Below, one piece after another: positions 1 to 8,707 of a stretch of DNA of 64,000 nucleotides. This DNA is from SIG710 sp045651985 (GTDB taxonomy: Bacteria > Bacillota > Clostridia > Oscillospirales > CAG-272), in the NCBI GenBank assembly GCA_045651985.1, contig JAZRTK010000026.1, positions 178,271 through 242,270 of the forward strand, written 5' to 3'. A model generated the notes under the pieces. It was not told where the DNA came from. It saw only the letters and a program-made list of their open reading frames with translations, and did not search any database. Within the stretch, counting starts at the first letter, position 1. Each line of letters starts with the position of its first letter. The position numbers were made by a program, and so were the translations under genes.

Positions 1-1374
1 GGCGCCGTTGATGTCGCCCGCGGTCATGACCACGCTGTCGCCTTCTTTTAAGTGCAGCGCTTCCTTTGCCGCCTTTAATGCGTGGTAGAAAAGGACGTCG
101 GTGGAGTTGAAATGCTCGGTTAGCACGGGAAGCACGCCCCAGGAAAGGGCAAGCTTATACCACACCTTCTTGTTTACCGCCATGCCCACGATGTCGGTAG
201 GCGAGCGGAAGCGGGAGACCATTCGAACGGTCATTCCCGACATGGAGGTGACGACGATGGCCTTGGCTCCAATGTCGATCGCCATTCCGCAGGTGGCGTG
301 GGAAATGGCATCGGCGCGGTTCTTTATCTTGAACTCGTTGTTCTTGAAGCGCGTTGCGTAGTGAATGTGCTTTTCGGTCTCCTCCACGATCTCAGCCATA
401 GTCTTTACGGTCTGAACGGGGTATTTGCCCGCCGCGGACTCACCCGAGAGCATAACGGCGCTTGTGCCGTCGTAAACGGCGTTGGCAACGTCCGAAATCT
501 CGGCTCTTGTGGGACGGGGATTCTGTATCATGGATTCAAGCATTTCGGTTGCGGTAATGACTCTCTTGCCAAGCAGTCGGCACTTTGTAATAAGATATTT
601 CTGCAAAGCAGGAAGCTCGGTAAAGGGGACTTCAACGCCAAGGTCGCCTCGACCTATCATGATGCCTGAGCATTCTTCGCATATCTGTTCGATATTGTCA
701 ATACCCGACCGGTTTTCTATTTTTGCGATAATGTCGATGCTGTCGCCGCCGTGCTCGTGCAAAAACGCTTTGAGGTCAAGCAGGTCCTCGCGGCGGGAAA
801 CGAATGACGCGGCAATAAAATCCACCTCGTTTTCGATTCCGAAAAGGAGGTCGGCTTTGTCCTGCTCGCTCAGATAGGTCTGTTTTAAGACCTTTCCGGG
901 AAAGCTCATGCTCTTTCTGTCAGACAGCTCACCGCCGACCACAACTCGGCATATGACATCGGTGTGGGTGATCTCCTTTACCTCAAAGATGACCAGACCG
1001 TTGTTCACTAAAATTCTGTCGCCTATGGAAAGGTCGTTTACAAGTCCCCCGTAGTTGACCGAAACGCGGGTGCTGTCGCCCTCAACGTCGGAGACGGTAA
1101 AGGTAAACTCGTCGCCGTCGCAAAGGGTTATCTTGTGATCGCGGAAGGTCTTTATACGGTATTCGGGGCCCTTGGTGTCAAGCATAATGGCGATGGGAAG
1201 ATTCAGCTCTTCCCTCACCTTTTTTATCATTTCGATGTTTTCCTTGTGCTGTTCGTGTGAGCCGTGGGAGAAGTTGAGACGCGCCACGTTAAGACCCGCT
1301 CGGCACATAGAGGTGAACACCTTTTCGTCCCTGCTGGCAGGGCCTATGGTGCAAATAATCTTTGTCTTTCTCAT
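1..1374 (-). CDS. pyk: Pyruvate kinase (3' end cut by window edge)
   Basis: Catalyses phosphoenolpyruvate + ADP to pyruvate + ATP, the last step of glycolysis, in the cytosol. The 458 codons present start with MRKTKIICTIGPASRDEKVF and keep the family landmarks: NFSHG with the catalytic Arg region (about residues 33-40), DTKGPE, the metal-binding stretch IAKIEN, and the signature MLESMIQNPRPTRAEISDVA with NAVYDGTSAVMLSGESA after it. No stop is reached before position 1, so the C-terminal regulatory domain, and any PEP-utiliser-like extension common in Firmicutes, is not visible. It has its own promoter (TTGAAA-17-TATAAT at 1406-1434) and points away from mntP. Identification is secure; only the end is unknown. 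Confidence 0.97.
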   Translation of the reverse strand, partial: MRKTKIICTIGPASRDEKVFTSMCRAGLNVARLNFSHGSHEQHKENIEMIKKVREELNLPIAIMLDTKGPEYRIKTFRDHKITLCDGDEFTFTVSDVEGDSTRVSVNYGGLVNDLSIGDRILVNNGLVIFEVKEITHTDVICRVVVGGELSDRKSMSFPGKVLKQTYLSEQDKADLLFGIENEVDFIAASFVSRREDLLDLKAFLHEHGGDSIDIIAKIENRSGIDNIEQICEECSGIMIGRGDLGVEVPFTELPALQKYLITKCRLLGKRVITATEMLESMIQNPRPTRAEISDVANAVYDGTSAVMLSGESAAGKYPVQTVKTMAEIVEETEKHIHYATRFKNNEFKIKNRADAISHATCGMAIDIGAKAIVVTSMSGMTVRMVSRFRSPTDIVGMAVNKKVWYKLALSWGVLPVLTEHFNSTDVLFYHALKAAKEALHLKEGDSVVMTAGDINGA

Positions 1375-1405
1375 TTTATAGCCTCAATTTTTTAAAATCC
1401 AAGGT

Positions 1406-1434
1406 ATTATACCTTATAATCCAAGTTTTTTCAA
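1406..1434 (-). promoter_or_regulatory. Sigma-A-type promoter of pyk
   Basis: On the minus strand, TTGAAA (1429-1434) and TATAAT (1406-1411) are separated by exactly 17 bp, about 30 bp upstream of the pyk start codon. Confidence 0.75.
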
Positions 1435-1470
1435 GGGGTTTTAAGAATTTTTGCGCCACTTAAACACAGT

Positions 1471-2043
1471 TTAGCGCAACAAGCCCCAAAATGCAATAAT
1501 TATAAGGACAATACCGCCTGCAAGCTCGGCTTTTGACTTGTGCTTCGAACCAAAAACATTGCCCAGACCCACCCCCGCAAAGCTTGCGATAAACGTCACC
1601 AGACAAATGATAGCGCAGGCGCAAAGGATGTTTAGGAGAGGGGTCATGTGTGAGTTGAGAATAATAGGCTCCATGGCGAATGCTACGCCCACGGCAAAAG
1701 CATCGATGCTGGTCGCCACGGACATGGCGAGCATGGTGCCCGCGTCTAAGCGCGGGTCGGCTTTTTCTCCGAAAACAAAGGATTCGCGTATCATTTTTGC
1801 GCCGATAAAGGTCAGAATGACAAAAGCTATGAATGGCGCGGCGACTCGAACGTATTTTTCAAAGAACGCCCCGAGCAAATAGCCCAGAAAGGGCATCAGC
1901 CCCTGAAATCCGCCGAACCAAGCACCGCACAAAAGCGCACTTGACGTATCTACACGCCGCATGGAGAGTCCCTTGCAGACCGAGACCGCAAAGGCGTCGG
2001 CAGATAGGGCGACAGCTTCTATCAAAACAAGCAAAAGTCCCAT
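1471..2043 (-). CDS. mntP: MntP-type manganese efflux pump
   Basis: Small membrane exporter of Mn2+ (MntP/YebN, formerly DUF204), 190 residues, the usual length. It opens with MGLLLVLIEAVALSADAFAV, the first of two related halves; the second half repeats the pattern as SVATSIDAFAVGVAF (about residues 108-122). The paired acidic SADAFAV / SIDAFAVG motifs in transmembrane helices 1 and 4 are the hallmark. About six hydrophobic segments are visible. It sits alone between pyk and the divergent amidase-like gene. I see no yybP-ykoY Mn riboswitch in the 110 bp upstream, only a 7-bp inverted repeat (2088-2121). Confidence 0.92.
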   Translation of the reverse strand: MGLLLVLIEAVALSADAFAVSVCKGLSMRRVDTSSALLCGAWFGGFQGLMPFLGYLLGAFFEKYVRVAAPFIAFVILTFIGAKMIRESFVFGEKADPRLDAGTMLAMSVATSIDAFAVGVAFAMEPIILNSHMTPLLNILCACAIICLVTFIASFAGVGLGNVFGSKHKSKAELAGGIVLIIIAFWGLLR

Positions 2044-2087
2044 TTGTCCTCCAGATTTTCAACTTTTTGTTTTCATTTTACCACTTG

Positions 2088-2121
2088 CTTGGTGCGAAGT
2101 TGGCATAATTTTGTCACCAAG
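2088..2121. promoter_or_regulatory. Inverted repeat in the mntP/amidase divergent intergenic region
   Basis: CTTGGTG (2088-2094) and CACCAAG (2115-2121) form a perfect 7-bp inverted repeat with a 20-nt gap, between the divergent starts of mntP and the amidase-like gene. It could be an operator or a weak hairpin; the protein that would bind it is unknown. Confidence 0.3.
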
Positions 2122-2153
2122 TCAGTAAAATTTTAAAAAGGAGGATTTTTGCC

Positions 2154-2687
2154 ATGTTTTTAGTAAAGCCTTACAACAGAGAACGGGCGGTAGAGTATGC
2201 CCGACGCTGGGCGCTGTCGAGAAACCCGCTTTTTGAGAATTTTTCGGGAATTGGCGGCGACTGCACCAATTTTGCTTCCCAATGCGTGCTGGCGGGATGC
2301 TGTCAGATGAATTACACTCCGACTTTTGGGTGGTATTACGTGTCGTCCTCTGACCGCACGCCCTCCTGGACGGGCGTGGAATTTTTCTACGACTTTATGA
2401 CGACAAATGAGGCAGAGGGTCCCTTTGCCACCGAGGTGCGCCGCCGTCAGATACGTCCGGGCGACCTTATTCAGCTGGCTGACTCATCGGGGGATTTTTA
2501 CCATACGCTGGTGGTCAGTGAGATAACGGGTATGCAGATCCTCGTCTGCGCCCACTCCCAGGACTCCCTTGACCGTCCGCTTTCTACATACGATTACGCC
2601 ACCGCTCGATTCTTGCATATTGAGGGTGCGCGGGTAGAAGTCGAGGACGAGTGCTTTGAGGGGCTCATTGAGGGGACGTCATTATAA
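2154..2687 (+). CDS. Putative amidase-domain (Amidase_6) protein
   Basis: A 177-residue protein matching the Amidase_6 pattern: an N-terminal YNRERAVEYARRWAL segment, then GGDCTNFASQCVLAGC (about residues 40-55) with a candidate nucleophile Cys, and later YHTLVVSE with a candidate active-site His (about residue 121). These papain/NlpC-like proteins are usually linked to peptide or amide hydrolysis at the cell surface or in spores. No signal peptide is visible, so this one is probably cytoplasmic or spore-associated. The start has a strong ribosome site, AAAGGAGG, 10 bp upstream. It is monocistronic and ends at a strong hairpin terminator. Substrate unknown. Confidence 0.8.
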   Translation: MFLVKPYNRERAVEYARRWALSRNPLFENFSGIGGDCTNFASQCVLAGCCQMNYTPTFGWYYVSSSDRTPSWTGVEFFYDFMTTNEAEGPFATEVRRRQIRPGDLIQLADSSGDFYHTLVVSEITGMQILVCAHSQDSLDRPLSTYDYATARFLHIEGARVEVEDECFEGLIEGTSL

Positions 2688-2691
2688 CAAA

Positions 2692-2718
2692 AACTCGGCG
2701 GTAATATACCGCCGAGTT
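2692..2718. terminator. Bidirectional hairpin terminator
   Basis: A 12-bp perfect stem (2692-2703 with 2707-2718, AACTCGGCGGTA and complement) with an ATA loop lies between the convergent amidase-like and DUF1846 genes, with T-rich flank on the plus side. Confidence 0.85.
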
Positions 2719-2723
2719 GGCTT

Positions 2724-4208
2724 TTATTTTCTGTGATATAACGAGCGATTTTCGTATTTGGGCTCGGAGCTTGTGTTAATGCCCAGCTTTTTGTAGGTCT
2801 TTTCGTCAACCGATGACAAAATAACCGAGAAGTGGGCATCGCAGGAACGCAGAAGCGGAAGCGCGTTCATAGCCGCCTTTGCTTTCTCGCTGTAAACCGA
2901 GCTTGCCGCCAAAGCTATGAGCACCTCGTCAGAATGGAGACGGGGATTCTTGTTGCCAAGGGCGCCTGTTTTAAGGGCACAGATGGGTTCAAGAGTTCGG
3001 GCGTCGATGAGGTCAATGCTGTCGTCGATGCCCGCCAGATATTTGATGGCGTTAAGAAGGAGCGCGGCGGAAGCGCCCAGAAGGCTGGAGGTCTTGCCTG
3101 TAACGATGGTACCGTCGGGAAGCTCCATGGCTCCTGCGGGCTTGCCCGTTTCCTCCGCCTTTTTCAGCGACGCGGCGATGGCGGGACACACATCGCGGGT
3201 CACGTGTGCCTGCTGCAGCAGCAGCTCGTGCTTTGCCAAGAGACTTGGGGGTGCGTTGTGGCCTGCCACGTCCTTTGCGGCGCCAAAGTAACGGCGAAGC
3301 ATTTCCTTGCCTGCCGCCTCGTTGCACACGGCATCATCCGTGATGCAGAATCCGACCATATTTACGCCCATATCCGTGGGGGATTTGTAAGGACATTCGC
3401 CCAAGATTTCGGTCATCATTGCCTGAAGCACGGGGAAGATCTCAACGTCGCGGTTGTAATTTACCGCTGTCTGACCGTAAGCCTCCAGATGAAAAGGATC
3501 GATCATATTTACGTCGTCAAGGTCGGCGGTTGCCGCCTCGTAGGCAATATTTACAGGGTGCTTCAAAGGCAGATTCCACACGGGGAAGGTCTCGAATTTT
3601 GCGTAGCCCGCCTTAACGCCTCGCTTGTTTTCGTGGTAAAGCTGTGACAGACAGGTTGCCATTTTTCCGCTGCCGGGTCCGGGGGCCGTAACGACCACCA
3701 AAGGACGTTCGGTCTCAATAAACTCGTTTTTGCCAAAGCCCTCGTCGCTGACTATCGTCTGCACATCCGAGGGGTAGCCGGGGATCGAATAGTGAAGGAA
3801 GCTCTTCATTGAAAGATCGCTCAGTCTGTGTCTGAACTTGTCGGCGCCCGACTGTCCCGCATAGCGGGTGATGACCACGCTTCCAACGTAAAATCCAAGG
3901 CTTCGGAAGATATCGATAAGGCGAAGGGTGTCGTCGTCGTAGCTGATGCCAAGGTCGCCGCGGAGCTTGTTTTTTTCTATATCGTCGGCGTTGATCGCGA
4001 TGATTATCTCAACCTCGTCGCGGATCTTTGCCAGCATTTTGATCTTTGCGTCAGGTTCAAATCCCGGCAGAACTCGGGACGCGTGGTAATCGTCAAAAAG
4101 CTTGCCGCCAAACTCCAGATAGAGCTTGCCGCCAAAATCCTCAATGCGCTCCCTGATGTTTCGGGATTGTATCGTCATATATTTTTCGCAGTCAAAACCG
4201 ATCTTCAT
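2724..4208 (-). CDS. DUF1846 domain-containing protein
   Basis: A 494-residue cytosolic protein of the DUF1846 family, widespread in Firmicutes and without an established reaction that I can name. Recognisable stretches are MKIGFDCEKYMTIQSRNIRE at the N-terminus, FGGKLYLEFGGKLFDDYHAS, and the nucleotide-binding-like VVVTAPGPGSGKMATCLSQL (about residues 180-200). I chose the ATG at 4208 over one nine codons upstream because GAGG sits 6 bp in front of it. Length matches the family (about 495). The gene is alone, between convergent terminators. Function is not inferable from neighbours. Confidence 0.9.
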   Translation of the reverse strand: MKIGFDCEKYMTIQSRNIRERIEDFGGKLYLEFGGKLFDDYHASRVLPGFEPDAKIKMLAKIRDEVEIIIAINADDIEKNKLRGDLGISYDDDTLRLIDIFRSLGFYVGSVVITRYAGQSGADKFRHRLSDLSMKSFLHYSIPGYPSDVQTIVSDEGFGKNEFIETERPLVVVTAPGPGSGKMATCLSQLYHENKRGVKAGYAKFETFPVWNLPLKHPVNIAYEAATADLDDVNMIDPFHLEAYGQTAVNYNRDVEIFPVLQAMMTEILGECPYKSPTDMGVNMVGFCITDDAVCNEAAGKEMLRRYFGAAKDVAGHNAPPSLLAKHELLLQQAHVTRDVCPAIAASLKKAEETGKPAGAMELPDGTIVTGKTSSLLGASAALLLNAIKYLAGIDDSIDLIDARTLEPICALKTGALGNKNPRLHSDEVLIALAASSVYSEKAKAAMNALPLLRSCDAHFSVILSSVDEKTYKKLGINTSSEPKYENRSLYHRK

Positions 4209-4289
4209 AGCAAACCTCATATGAAAAAACTTCATTTTTTATTATATCACATTATGGGGCTTGACGCAAGGCATTTTTAAAAAAATATC

Positions 4290-4319
4290 AAAAAACGGTG
4301 GCTTTTACCACCGTTTTTT
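4290..4319. terminator. Terminator hairpin of the CGRTGG family
   Basis: AAAAAACGGTGG / CCACCGTTTTTT hairpin just after the glycosyltransferase gene (minus strand), symmetrical A and T tracts making it usable in both directions. It is a one-base variant of the CGATGG hairpins seen at 11338, 21509, 28604 and 41032. Confidence 0.85.
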
Positions 4320-6573
4320 ATTTTTGGATAAATTCCATTGCGCACTCCGCATCGCGCCGTGCGAGCTGTGAAAGCTCGCCTTGGCGAGCTCGGACCTTAT
4401 TGCAAAGATCTTTTCGCACTTCCATTGTTCGTTCTGCGCGAGTGACGATGTCATCGGAAGTAAAATTGCTCATGTCGATAGGCTCGTCGTGTCCCGAATA
4501 TTCAAGAAACGCGCTGATCTTGGGGTCGTATGAGATTCCGATTGCGGGAATGCAGGCGTTTGTGGCGTAAATGAGCATGTGAAGTCTCATTCCGACGGCA
4601 AATTCCATGTGTGAAAGGAGTGCCGTAAGCTCACGGGCACTAAGACCTTGTGCTAATATTGTCTTTTTTCCGCTGAGCCGTTCAAATTCTCGGCAGACGG
4701 CTCGGCTGATCTCAAGGTCGGCAACATTCTGGACCGAGACCACCAAGGGCAAAAGTCCAAGTCGGCGGCAGATCTCGCTCATTGAGAGAGCGATCCGCCG
4801 AGTGAATTCGGATTTTGACATATCTCCGCCCGTTTTGAGGTTTTCGTATTCTCTTACGGAAAGGGCATAGTATTTGTTGTTCTTTGCGTCGATTCCCAGC
4901 TTATTCTCGATATAAGCCAGACGGCTGCCGTCAATAGGCTTTACCGTCAGAGCGGGGTCGGCGGTAACGGCTATCTCCTGTCGCGCCTCAAGTCCTATTT
5001 CGCGGAGAAATTCAAGGGAAGAAGGCTCGCGGAGACTGATAAGATCCGCCTCGCCCAGCACTTTTTTTACCTTTGCCACGCTTCGCTCGCCGTAGACCGG
5101 ACCGATGCCGTTTGAATAGACCATGACGGGCAGTTTTATACGCACGGCCATTTTAATTATGGTGATATAGTAGTTTAAGGACTTTTCACTGGTGTTGTTT
5201 TGGAGGAGGGAGCCGCCGCCGCTTATAAGAAGCTTTGCGCGCCTCATCTCGCGGCAAATTGCAAAAACGTTCAGTCGGTTTATGCAGCGAACGCCGTATT
5301 TGAGCTGTGATTTTTTCGGGTCCCTTGTAAGAGCCGTTATTCTGACGTGGGGGTCAATCGCGCGAAGCTGGGCGGCTATAGACAGGAGCAGAGAATCGTC
5401 GCCCATGTTGCCAAAGCCGTAGTAGCCCGACAGGATAACGTCGGATTCATTTCTGTACTCGTAAGGGCGAAGGCTTTCGTAGACTGCAAGACAGTCACAA
5501 GCCATGCGGTGTGCCGAATAATTTTCCTTAATTATAGCTCTGTTGCCCTCGCCGATGCGCTCAAGCTCGGCATCCGATAAGTCCAGAAGCGCGGAAAGGT
5601 CGGAAAACAGCCTCTCGGGACTTGACTCCTCGCAGCCGCGGCAACAAAAGTTTGTGGCGACGGCAACATCAAGCCTGTCACCCTCGGGACGTCCGATGTA
5701 GCCCTCGTTTCCAGCGACGATCACGGGCTTTGATGCGCTCATGGCTTCAAGCGCGGCGCGTGAAACGCCCACGAACAGATCGCCAAGCGCCACCAAATTA
5801 TTAATGTCGGTGCGACCGCCCGTCGCATGGACGAATTTTTGACCCGCCGCCCTGTTCGCTTTTTTTGCAAGCTCACAAACGCTTTCAAGGTCGTCGCCGC
5901 CGCCGACAATAACCAGTTGCAGATCGGGGTGCTTTTTCTTCAGTGCAGGAGCAATCTCGCACAGCTGACGGGCAACCAAAGAGCGGTCTGCGTCCATGCG
6001 GCTGACGTAGACGATGGTTCTGCGCTGTTCGGGGAGACCAAGCTCCCGCGCAATATCATCTGACGGCGTGTCGGGGGAAAATTTCTCCATATCGACGCCG
6101 TTTATGGTCACCGAAATATTGTCCGAATAAACGCCGTAGGAGTCGATGAGATACTGCTTTATGTCCTCGCTGACCGCCACCGTTTTCTCGCCCCAGAAGG
6201 CTATCTTGCGCCAAAGGGCGTTTACGTCAAAGACCCAGTGTGCGGTGGTAACAAAGCGGAATTTCAAAACGGGTTGAAGCAGACCGCACACGAACGCGGG
6301 AATTCGCGCATGGGCGTGGACTATATCATATTTTTCTTTTTTTATCAGCTTTTTCAGGGCAAAATACGACTTTGTGACTCCGGTTGGCATCTTTGTGTGG
6401 AGCGGAATCTTCACGTGCTTTATGTTGCAAGCCTCAAGCTCGCGCACGTAAACGCCGCCGTTTGATGCCACCGTCACGTCGTGACCCATGCTGCGGAGCG
6501 CTCTTGACAGCTCAAGAACGTGTGTCTCCGCGCCTCCGATGTCAAGCGCCATCGCGCACATTAATATTTTCAT
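4318..6573 (-). CDS. Glycosyltransferase (GT4)-polysaccharide pyruvyl transferase (CsaB-like) fusion
   Basis: A 751-residue two-domain protein. The N-terminal part (about 1-370) is a GT-B glycosyltransferase of family 4 type: MKILMCAMALDIGGAETHVL with the GGAE acceptor-site loop, YDIVHAHARIPAF, TINGVD, and a C-terminal EAMSASKPVIVAGNEG sugar-nucleotide motif. The C-terminal part (about 390-740) is a CsaB-like pyruvyl transferase: LSGYYGFGNMGDDSLL, LISGGGSLLQN, GMRLHMLIYA. CsaB adds pyruvate ketals to the secondary cell-wall polymer that SLH domains grip, which fits the S-layer gene at 11.7 kb. Start chosen at 6573, 25 bp after pgsA stops, rather than the in-frame ATG inside pgsA. Third gene of rimO-pgsA-this gene. 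Confidence 0.9.
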   Translation of the reverse strand: MKILMCAMALDIGGAETHVLELSRALRSMGHDVTVASNGGVYVRELEACNIKHVKIPLHTKMPTGVTKSYFALKKLIKKEKYDIVHAHARIPAFVCGLLQPVLKFRFVTTAHWVFDVNALWRKIAFWGEKTVAVSEDIKQYLIDSYGVYSDNISVTINGVDMEKFSPDTPSDDIARELGLPEQRRTIVYVSRMDADRSLVARQLCEIAPALKKKHPDLQLVIVGGGDDLESVCELAKKANRAAGQKFVHATGGRTDINNLVALGDLFVGVSRAALEAMSASKPVIVAGNEGYIGRPEGDRLDVAVATNFCCRGCEESSPERLFSDLSALLDLSDAELERIGEGNRAIIKENYSAHRMACDCLAVYESLRPYEYRNESDVILSGYYGFGNMGDDSLLLSIAAQLRAIDPHVRITALTRDPKKSQLKYGVRCINRLNVFAICREMRRAKLLISGGGSLLQNNTSEKSLNYYITIIKMAVRIKLPVMVYSNGIGPVYGERSVAKVKKVLGEADLISLREPSSLEFLREIGLEARQEIAVTADPALTVKPIDGSRLAYIENKLGIDAKNNKYYALSVREYENLKTGGDMSKSEFTRRIALSMSEICRRLGLLPLVVSVQNVADLEISRAVCREFERLSGKKTILAQGLSARELTALLSHMEFAVGMRLHMLIYATNACIPAIGISYDPKISAFLEYSGHDEPIDMSNFTSDDIVTRAERTMEVRKDLCNKVRARQGELSQLARRDAECAMEFIQK

Positions 6574-6598
6574 GCGTTGATTTTCGCCCTCGCAAATA

Positions 6599-7204
6599 TT
6601 ATTTTTGGGGATCAAGGAATTTCCAGTAGGATTTGAGGTAATTTACGCCCGAAAGAACGGCGAAGAAGGTAGAGACCGCCATGGAGAGGTAGGTAAGCAC
6701 GTGGTAATCGTATTTGACCAGATCCATGCCCGATACGAGGGATGCCACCTCAAATATAACAGGCTCAAGAAGCGCGCAGAGAATAAAGATTATCTGGGAG
6801 ACGGTCTTGATCTTGCCCAGCATATTTGCCGCAACCACAACTCCGCTTCCGCTTGCGACCAAACGGATAGAGGTGACCGCCAGCTCGCGGAAAACGACTA
6901 CTGTCGCGGCGATGGTAAGGCAGATCTGCAAAATTCCGTCGAAACGGAAAATGAGCATCATCATAGCGCCGATCACCATAAACTTATCGGCCAGAGGGTC
7001 AAGGAACTTGCCGAAATCCGTAATAAGGTTGTGGCGGCGGGCGATTTTGCCGTCAAGCATGTCGGTGAAAGAAGCCGCGCCGAAAATAAGTGCGGAGATG
7101 ACGCCCCACGCAATAGTATTCAGGGGCAGGAGCATAACGACCATGATTACGGGGACCATAATAAGACGGAGCACCGTCAGCTTGTTGGGTAAATTCATCT
7201 TCAT
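6599..7204 (-). CDS. pgsA: CDP-diacylglycerol-glycerol-3-phosphate 3-phosphatidyltransferase
   Basis: Membrane enzyme making phosphatidylglycerophosphate from CDP-diacylglycerol and glycerol-3-phosphate, the first committed step to phosphatidylglycerol. The complete CDP-alcohol phosphotransferase signature D-x2-DG-x2-AR-x8-G-x3-D-x3-D is present at about residues 48-73 (DMLDGKIARR then FGKFLDPLADK). The 201-residue length and about five or six hydrophobic helices fit. MNLPNKLTVLRLIMVP near the N-terminus is typical. The start at 7204 is preferred because AAGGAAG lies 9 bp upstream. It starts 21 bp after rimO ends and runs into the glycosyltransferase gene, a common rimO-pgsA arrangement in Firmicutes. 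Confidence 0.96.
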   Translation of the reverse strand: MKMNLPNKLTVLRLIMVPVIMVVMLLPLNTIAWGVISALIFGAASFTDMLDGKIARRHNLITDFGKFLDPLADKFMVIGAMMMLIFRFDGILQICLTIAATVVVFRELAVTSIRLVASGSGVVVAANMLGKIKTVSQIIFILCALLEPVIFEVASLVSGMDLVKYDYHVLTYLSMAVSTFFAVLSGVNYLKSYWKFLDPQK

Positions 7205-7225
7205 TTTATTTAACTTCCTTTCTTA

Positions 7226-8545
7226 TTACAGAGCGTGACCCAGAAGGTCGTAGTCGCCGATCTCGTCAATCTTAACCTGCACGAACGTGCCGGCTTTCAG
7301 CTTCTTTTTCGACGAGAAATATATCTTTCCGTCGATCTCGGGGGCGTCCATATAGGATCGACCATAGTAGGTCTCCGCCACCACGTCGTAGTCCTCGACC
7401 AGAACTTTCAGAGTCTTGTTCAGGAATCGTTGATTTCTTTCCTCATTTATGCGGTACTGCTGAGCCATGATGATGTCGGCTCTGTCCTGCTTTACCTGCT
7501 CGTCTATCTGATCCTCGAAATTATACGCGGGAGTGTCCTCTTCGCGGGAGTAAGCAAAGGTGCCCATGCGGTCGAATTTCACTTCGTCCACAAAGGCGCA
7601 AAGCTCCTGGAAATCCTCCTCGGTCTCCCCCGGGAAGCCCACGATAAAGGTAGTGCGGATAACGATGTCGGGAATTTCACGGCGAAGTTTTCCCAAGACC
7701 TCACGGATGGTTTTGCTGTCCCCGTGGCGGTTCATGCGATGGAGCACCTTGTCCGAAATGTGCTGGAGCGGCAGGTCTATGTATTTTACCACTCTGTCGT
7801 TGTCGCGAATCTCGGCGACAAGCTCGTCCGTTATCTTGTCGGGGTAGCAGTAGAGCAGACGGAACCACTCTATCTTCGTCTCTTTTGCAAGACGGCGCAG
7901 AAGCTCGGGGAGCTTATATTCGCCGTAAAGGTCGATGCCGTACCGCGTGGTGTCCTGTGCTACGATGGTAAGCTCCTTTACGCCCAGATCTTCAAGGTCT
8001 TTTGCTTCGCGTATAAGGTCGTCCATGGGACGGGAGCGGAATTTTCCGCGAATGTCGGGAATTGCGCAGTAAGTGCAGCGGTTGTCGCAGCCCTCGGCAA
8101 TCTTTAAGTACGCCGCGTGGTCGGGAGTGGTCAAGACCCTGTCGCCGCCAAGCTCTACGGTATTCTTATCCTCGTAGGATGAATATTTTTTGCTCTCGGC
8201 AACGGATTTGACCGCGTCAACAATGTTGTGGATACTGCCCACACCCAGCACCGCGTCCACCTCGGGAAGCTCCTCAAAGATCGAGTCGCGGTAGCGCTCG
8301 GACAGACAGCCTGTGACGATGATACCCTTCAGATTTTTGTTTTCCTTGAGCCAACCGATGTCGATAATGTTGTCGATAGACTCCTTTTTTGCGCTTTCGA
8401 TAAATGCGCAGGTGTTTATGATTACGATGTCTGCCTCGGTCTCTTCGGCGGTTATTTCATATCCCGCCTGAGCCACGTGGTAGAGCATTACCTCGGTGTC
8501 CAGCTGATTTTTGGGACAGCCGAGTGATACAAATCCTATTTTCAA
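7226..8545 (-). CDS. rimO: Ribosomal protein S12 methylthiotransferase RimO
   Basis: Radical-SAM enzyme that adds a methylthio group to the conserved aspartate of ribosomal protein S12. It begins MKIGFVSLGCPKNQLDTEVM, the family hallmark, with the three UPF0004 cysteines in SLGCPKN, INTCAFIESAK and VTGCLSERY binding one cluster, and CDNRCTYCAIP (about residues 147-157) binding the radical-SAM cluster. TLPLQHISD-like text appears as DLPLQHISDKVL, and GFPGETEEDF is the SAM-domain motif. A TRAM domain closes the 439-residue protein. First gene of rimO-pgsA-glycosyltransferase, from promoter 8586-8614. Confidence 0.97.
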   Translation of the reverse strand: MKIGFVSLGCPKNQLDTEVMLYHVAQAGYEITAEETEADIVIINTCAFIESAKKESIDNIIDIGWLKENKNLKGIIVTGCLSERYRDSIFEELPEVDAVLGVGSIHNIVDAVKSVAESKKYSSYEDKNTVELGGDRVLTTPDHAAYLKIAEGCDNRCTYCAIPDIRGKFRSRPMDDLIREAKDLEDLGVKELTIVAQDTTRYGIDLYGEYKLPELLRRLAKETKIEWFRLLYCYPDKITDELVAEIRDNDRVVKYIDLPLQHISDKVLHRMNRHGDSKTIREVLGKLRREIPDIVIRTTFIVGFPGETEEDFQELCAFVDEVKFDRMGTFAYSREEDTPAYNFEDQIDEQVKQDRADIIMAQQYRINEERNQRFLNKTLKVLVEDYDVVAETYYGRSYMDAPEIDGKIYFSSKKKLKAGTFVQVKIDEIGDYDLLGHAL

Positions 8546-8585
8546 TTTGATATCTGCCTTTCTGGTGAAAATATTTTTTCACTTT

Positions 8586-8614
8586 ATCATAACACATTTT
8601 AATGTCAGTGTCAA
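8586..8614 (-). promoter_or_regulatory. Promoter of the rimO operon
   Basis: Minus strand TTGACA (8609-8614), 17-bp spacer, TATGAT (8586-8591), about 40 bp upstream of rimO. It is back-to-back with the promoter at 8647-8675. Confidence 0.8.
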
Positions 8615-8646
8615 CTCAAAAACACAAATTGAGAGCGGATTCGCAC

Positions 8647-8675
8647 TTGATAAATCTCCCCAAATAGTGTATAAT
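8647..8675 (+). promoter_or_regulatory. Promoter of the GTPase-NYN gene
   Basis: TTGATA (8647-8652), 17-bp spacer, TATAAT (8670-8675), giving a short leader before the GTG start at 8708. I see no leader peptide or attenuator of the tet(M) type in the roughly 25 nt available, suggesting constitutive rather than drug-induced expression. Confidence 0.8.
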
Positions 8676-8707
8676 TGACCTATTAAGAGAAAAGGGGGAG
8701 AAATGCC

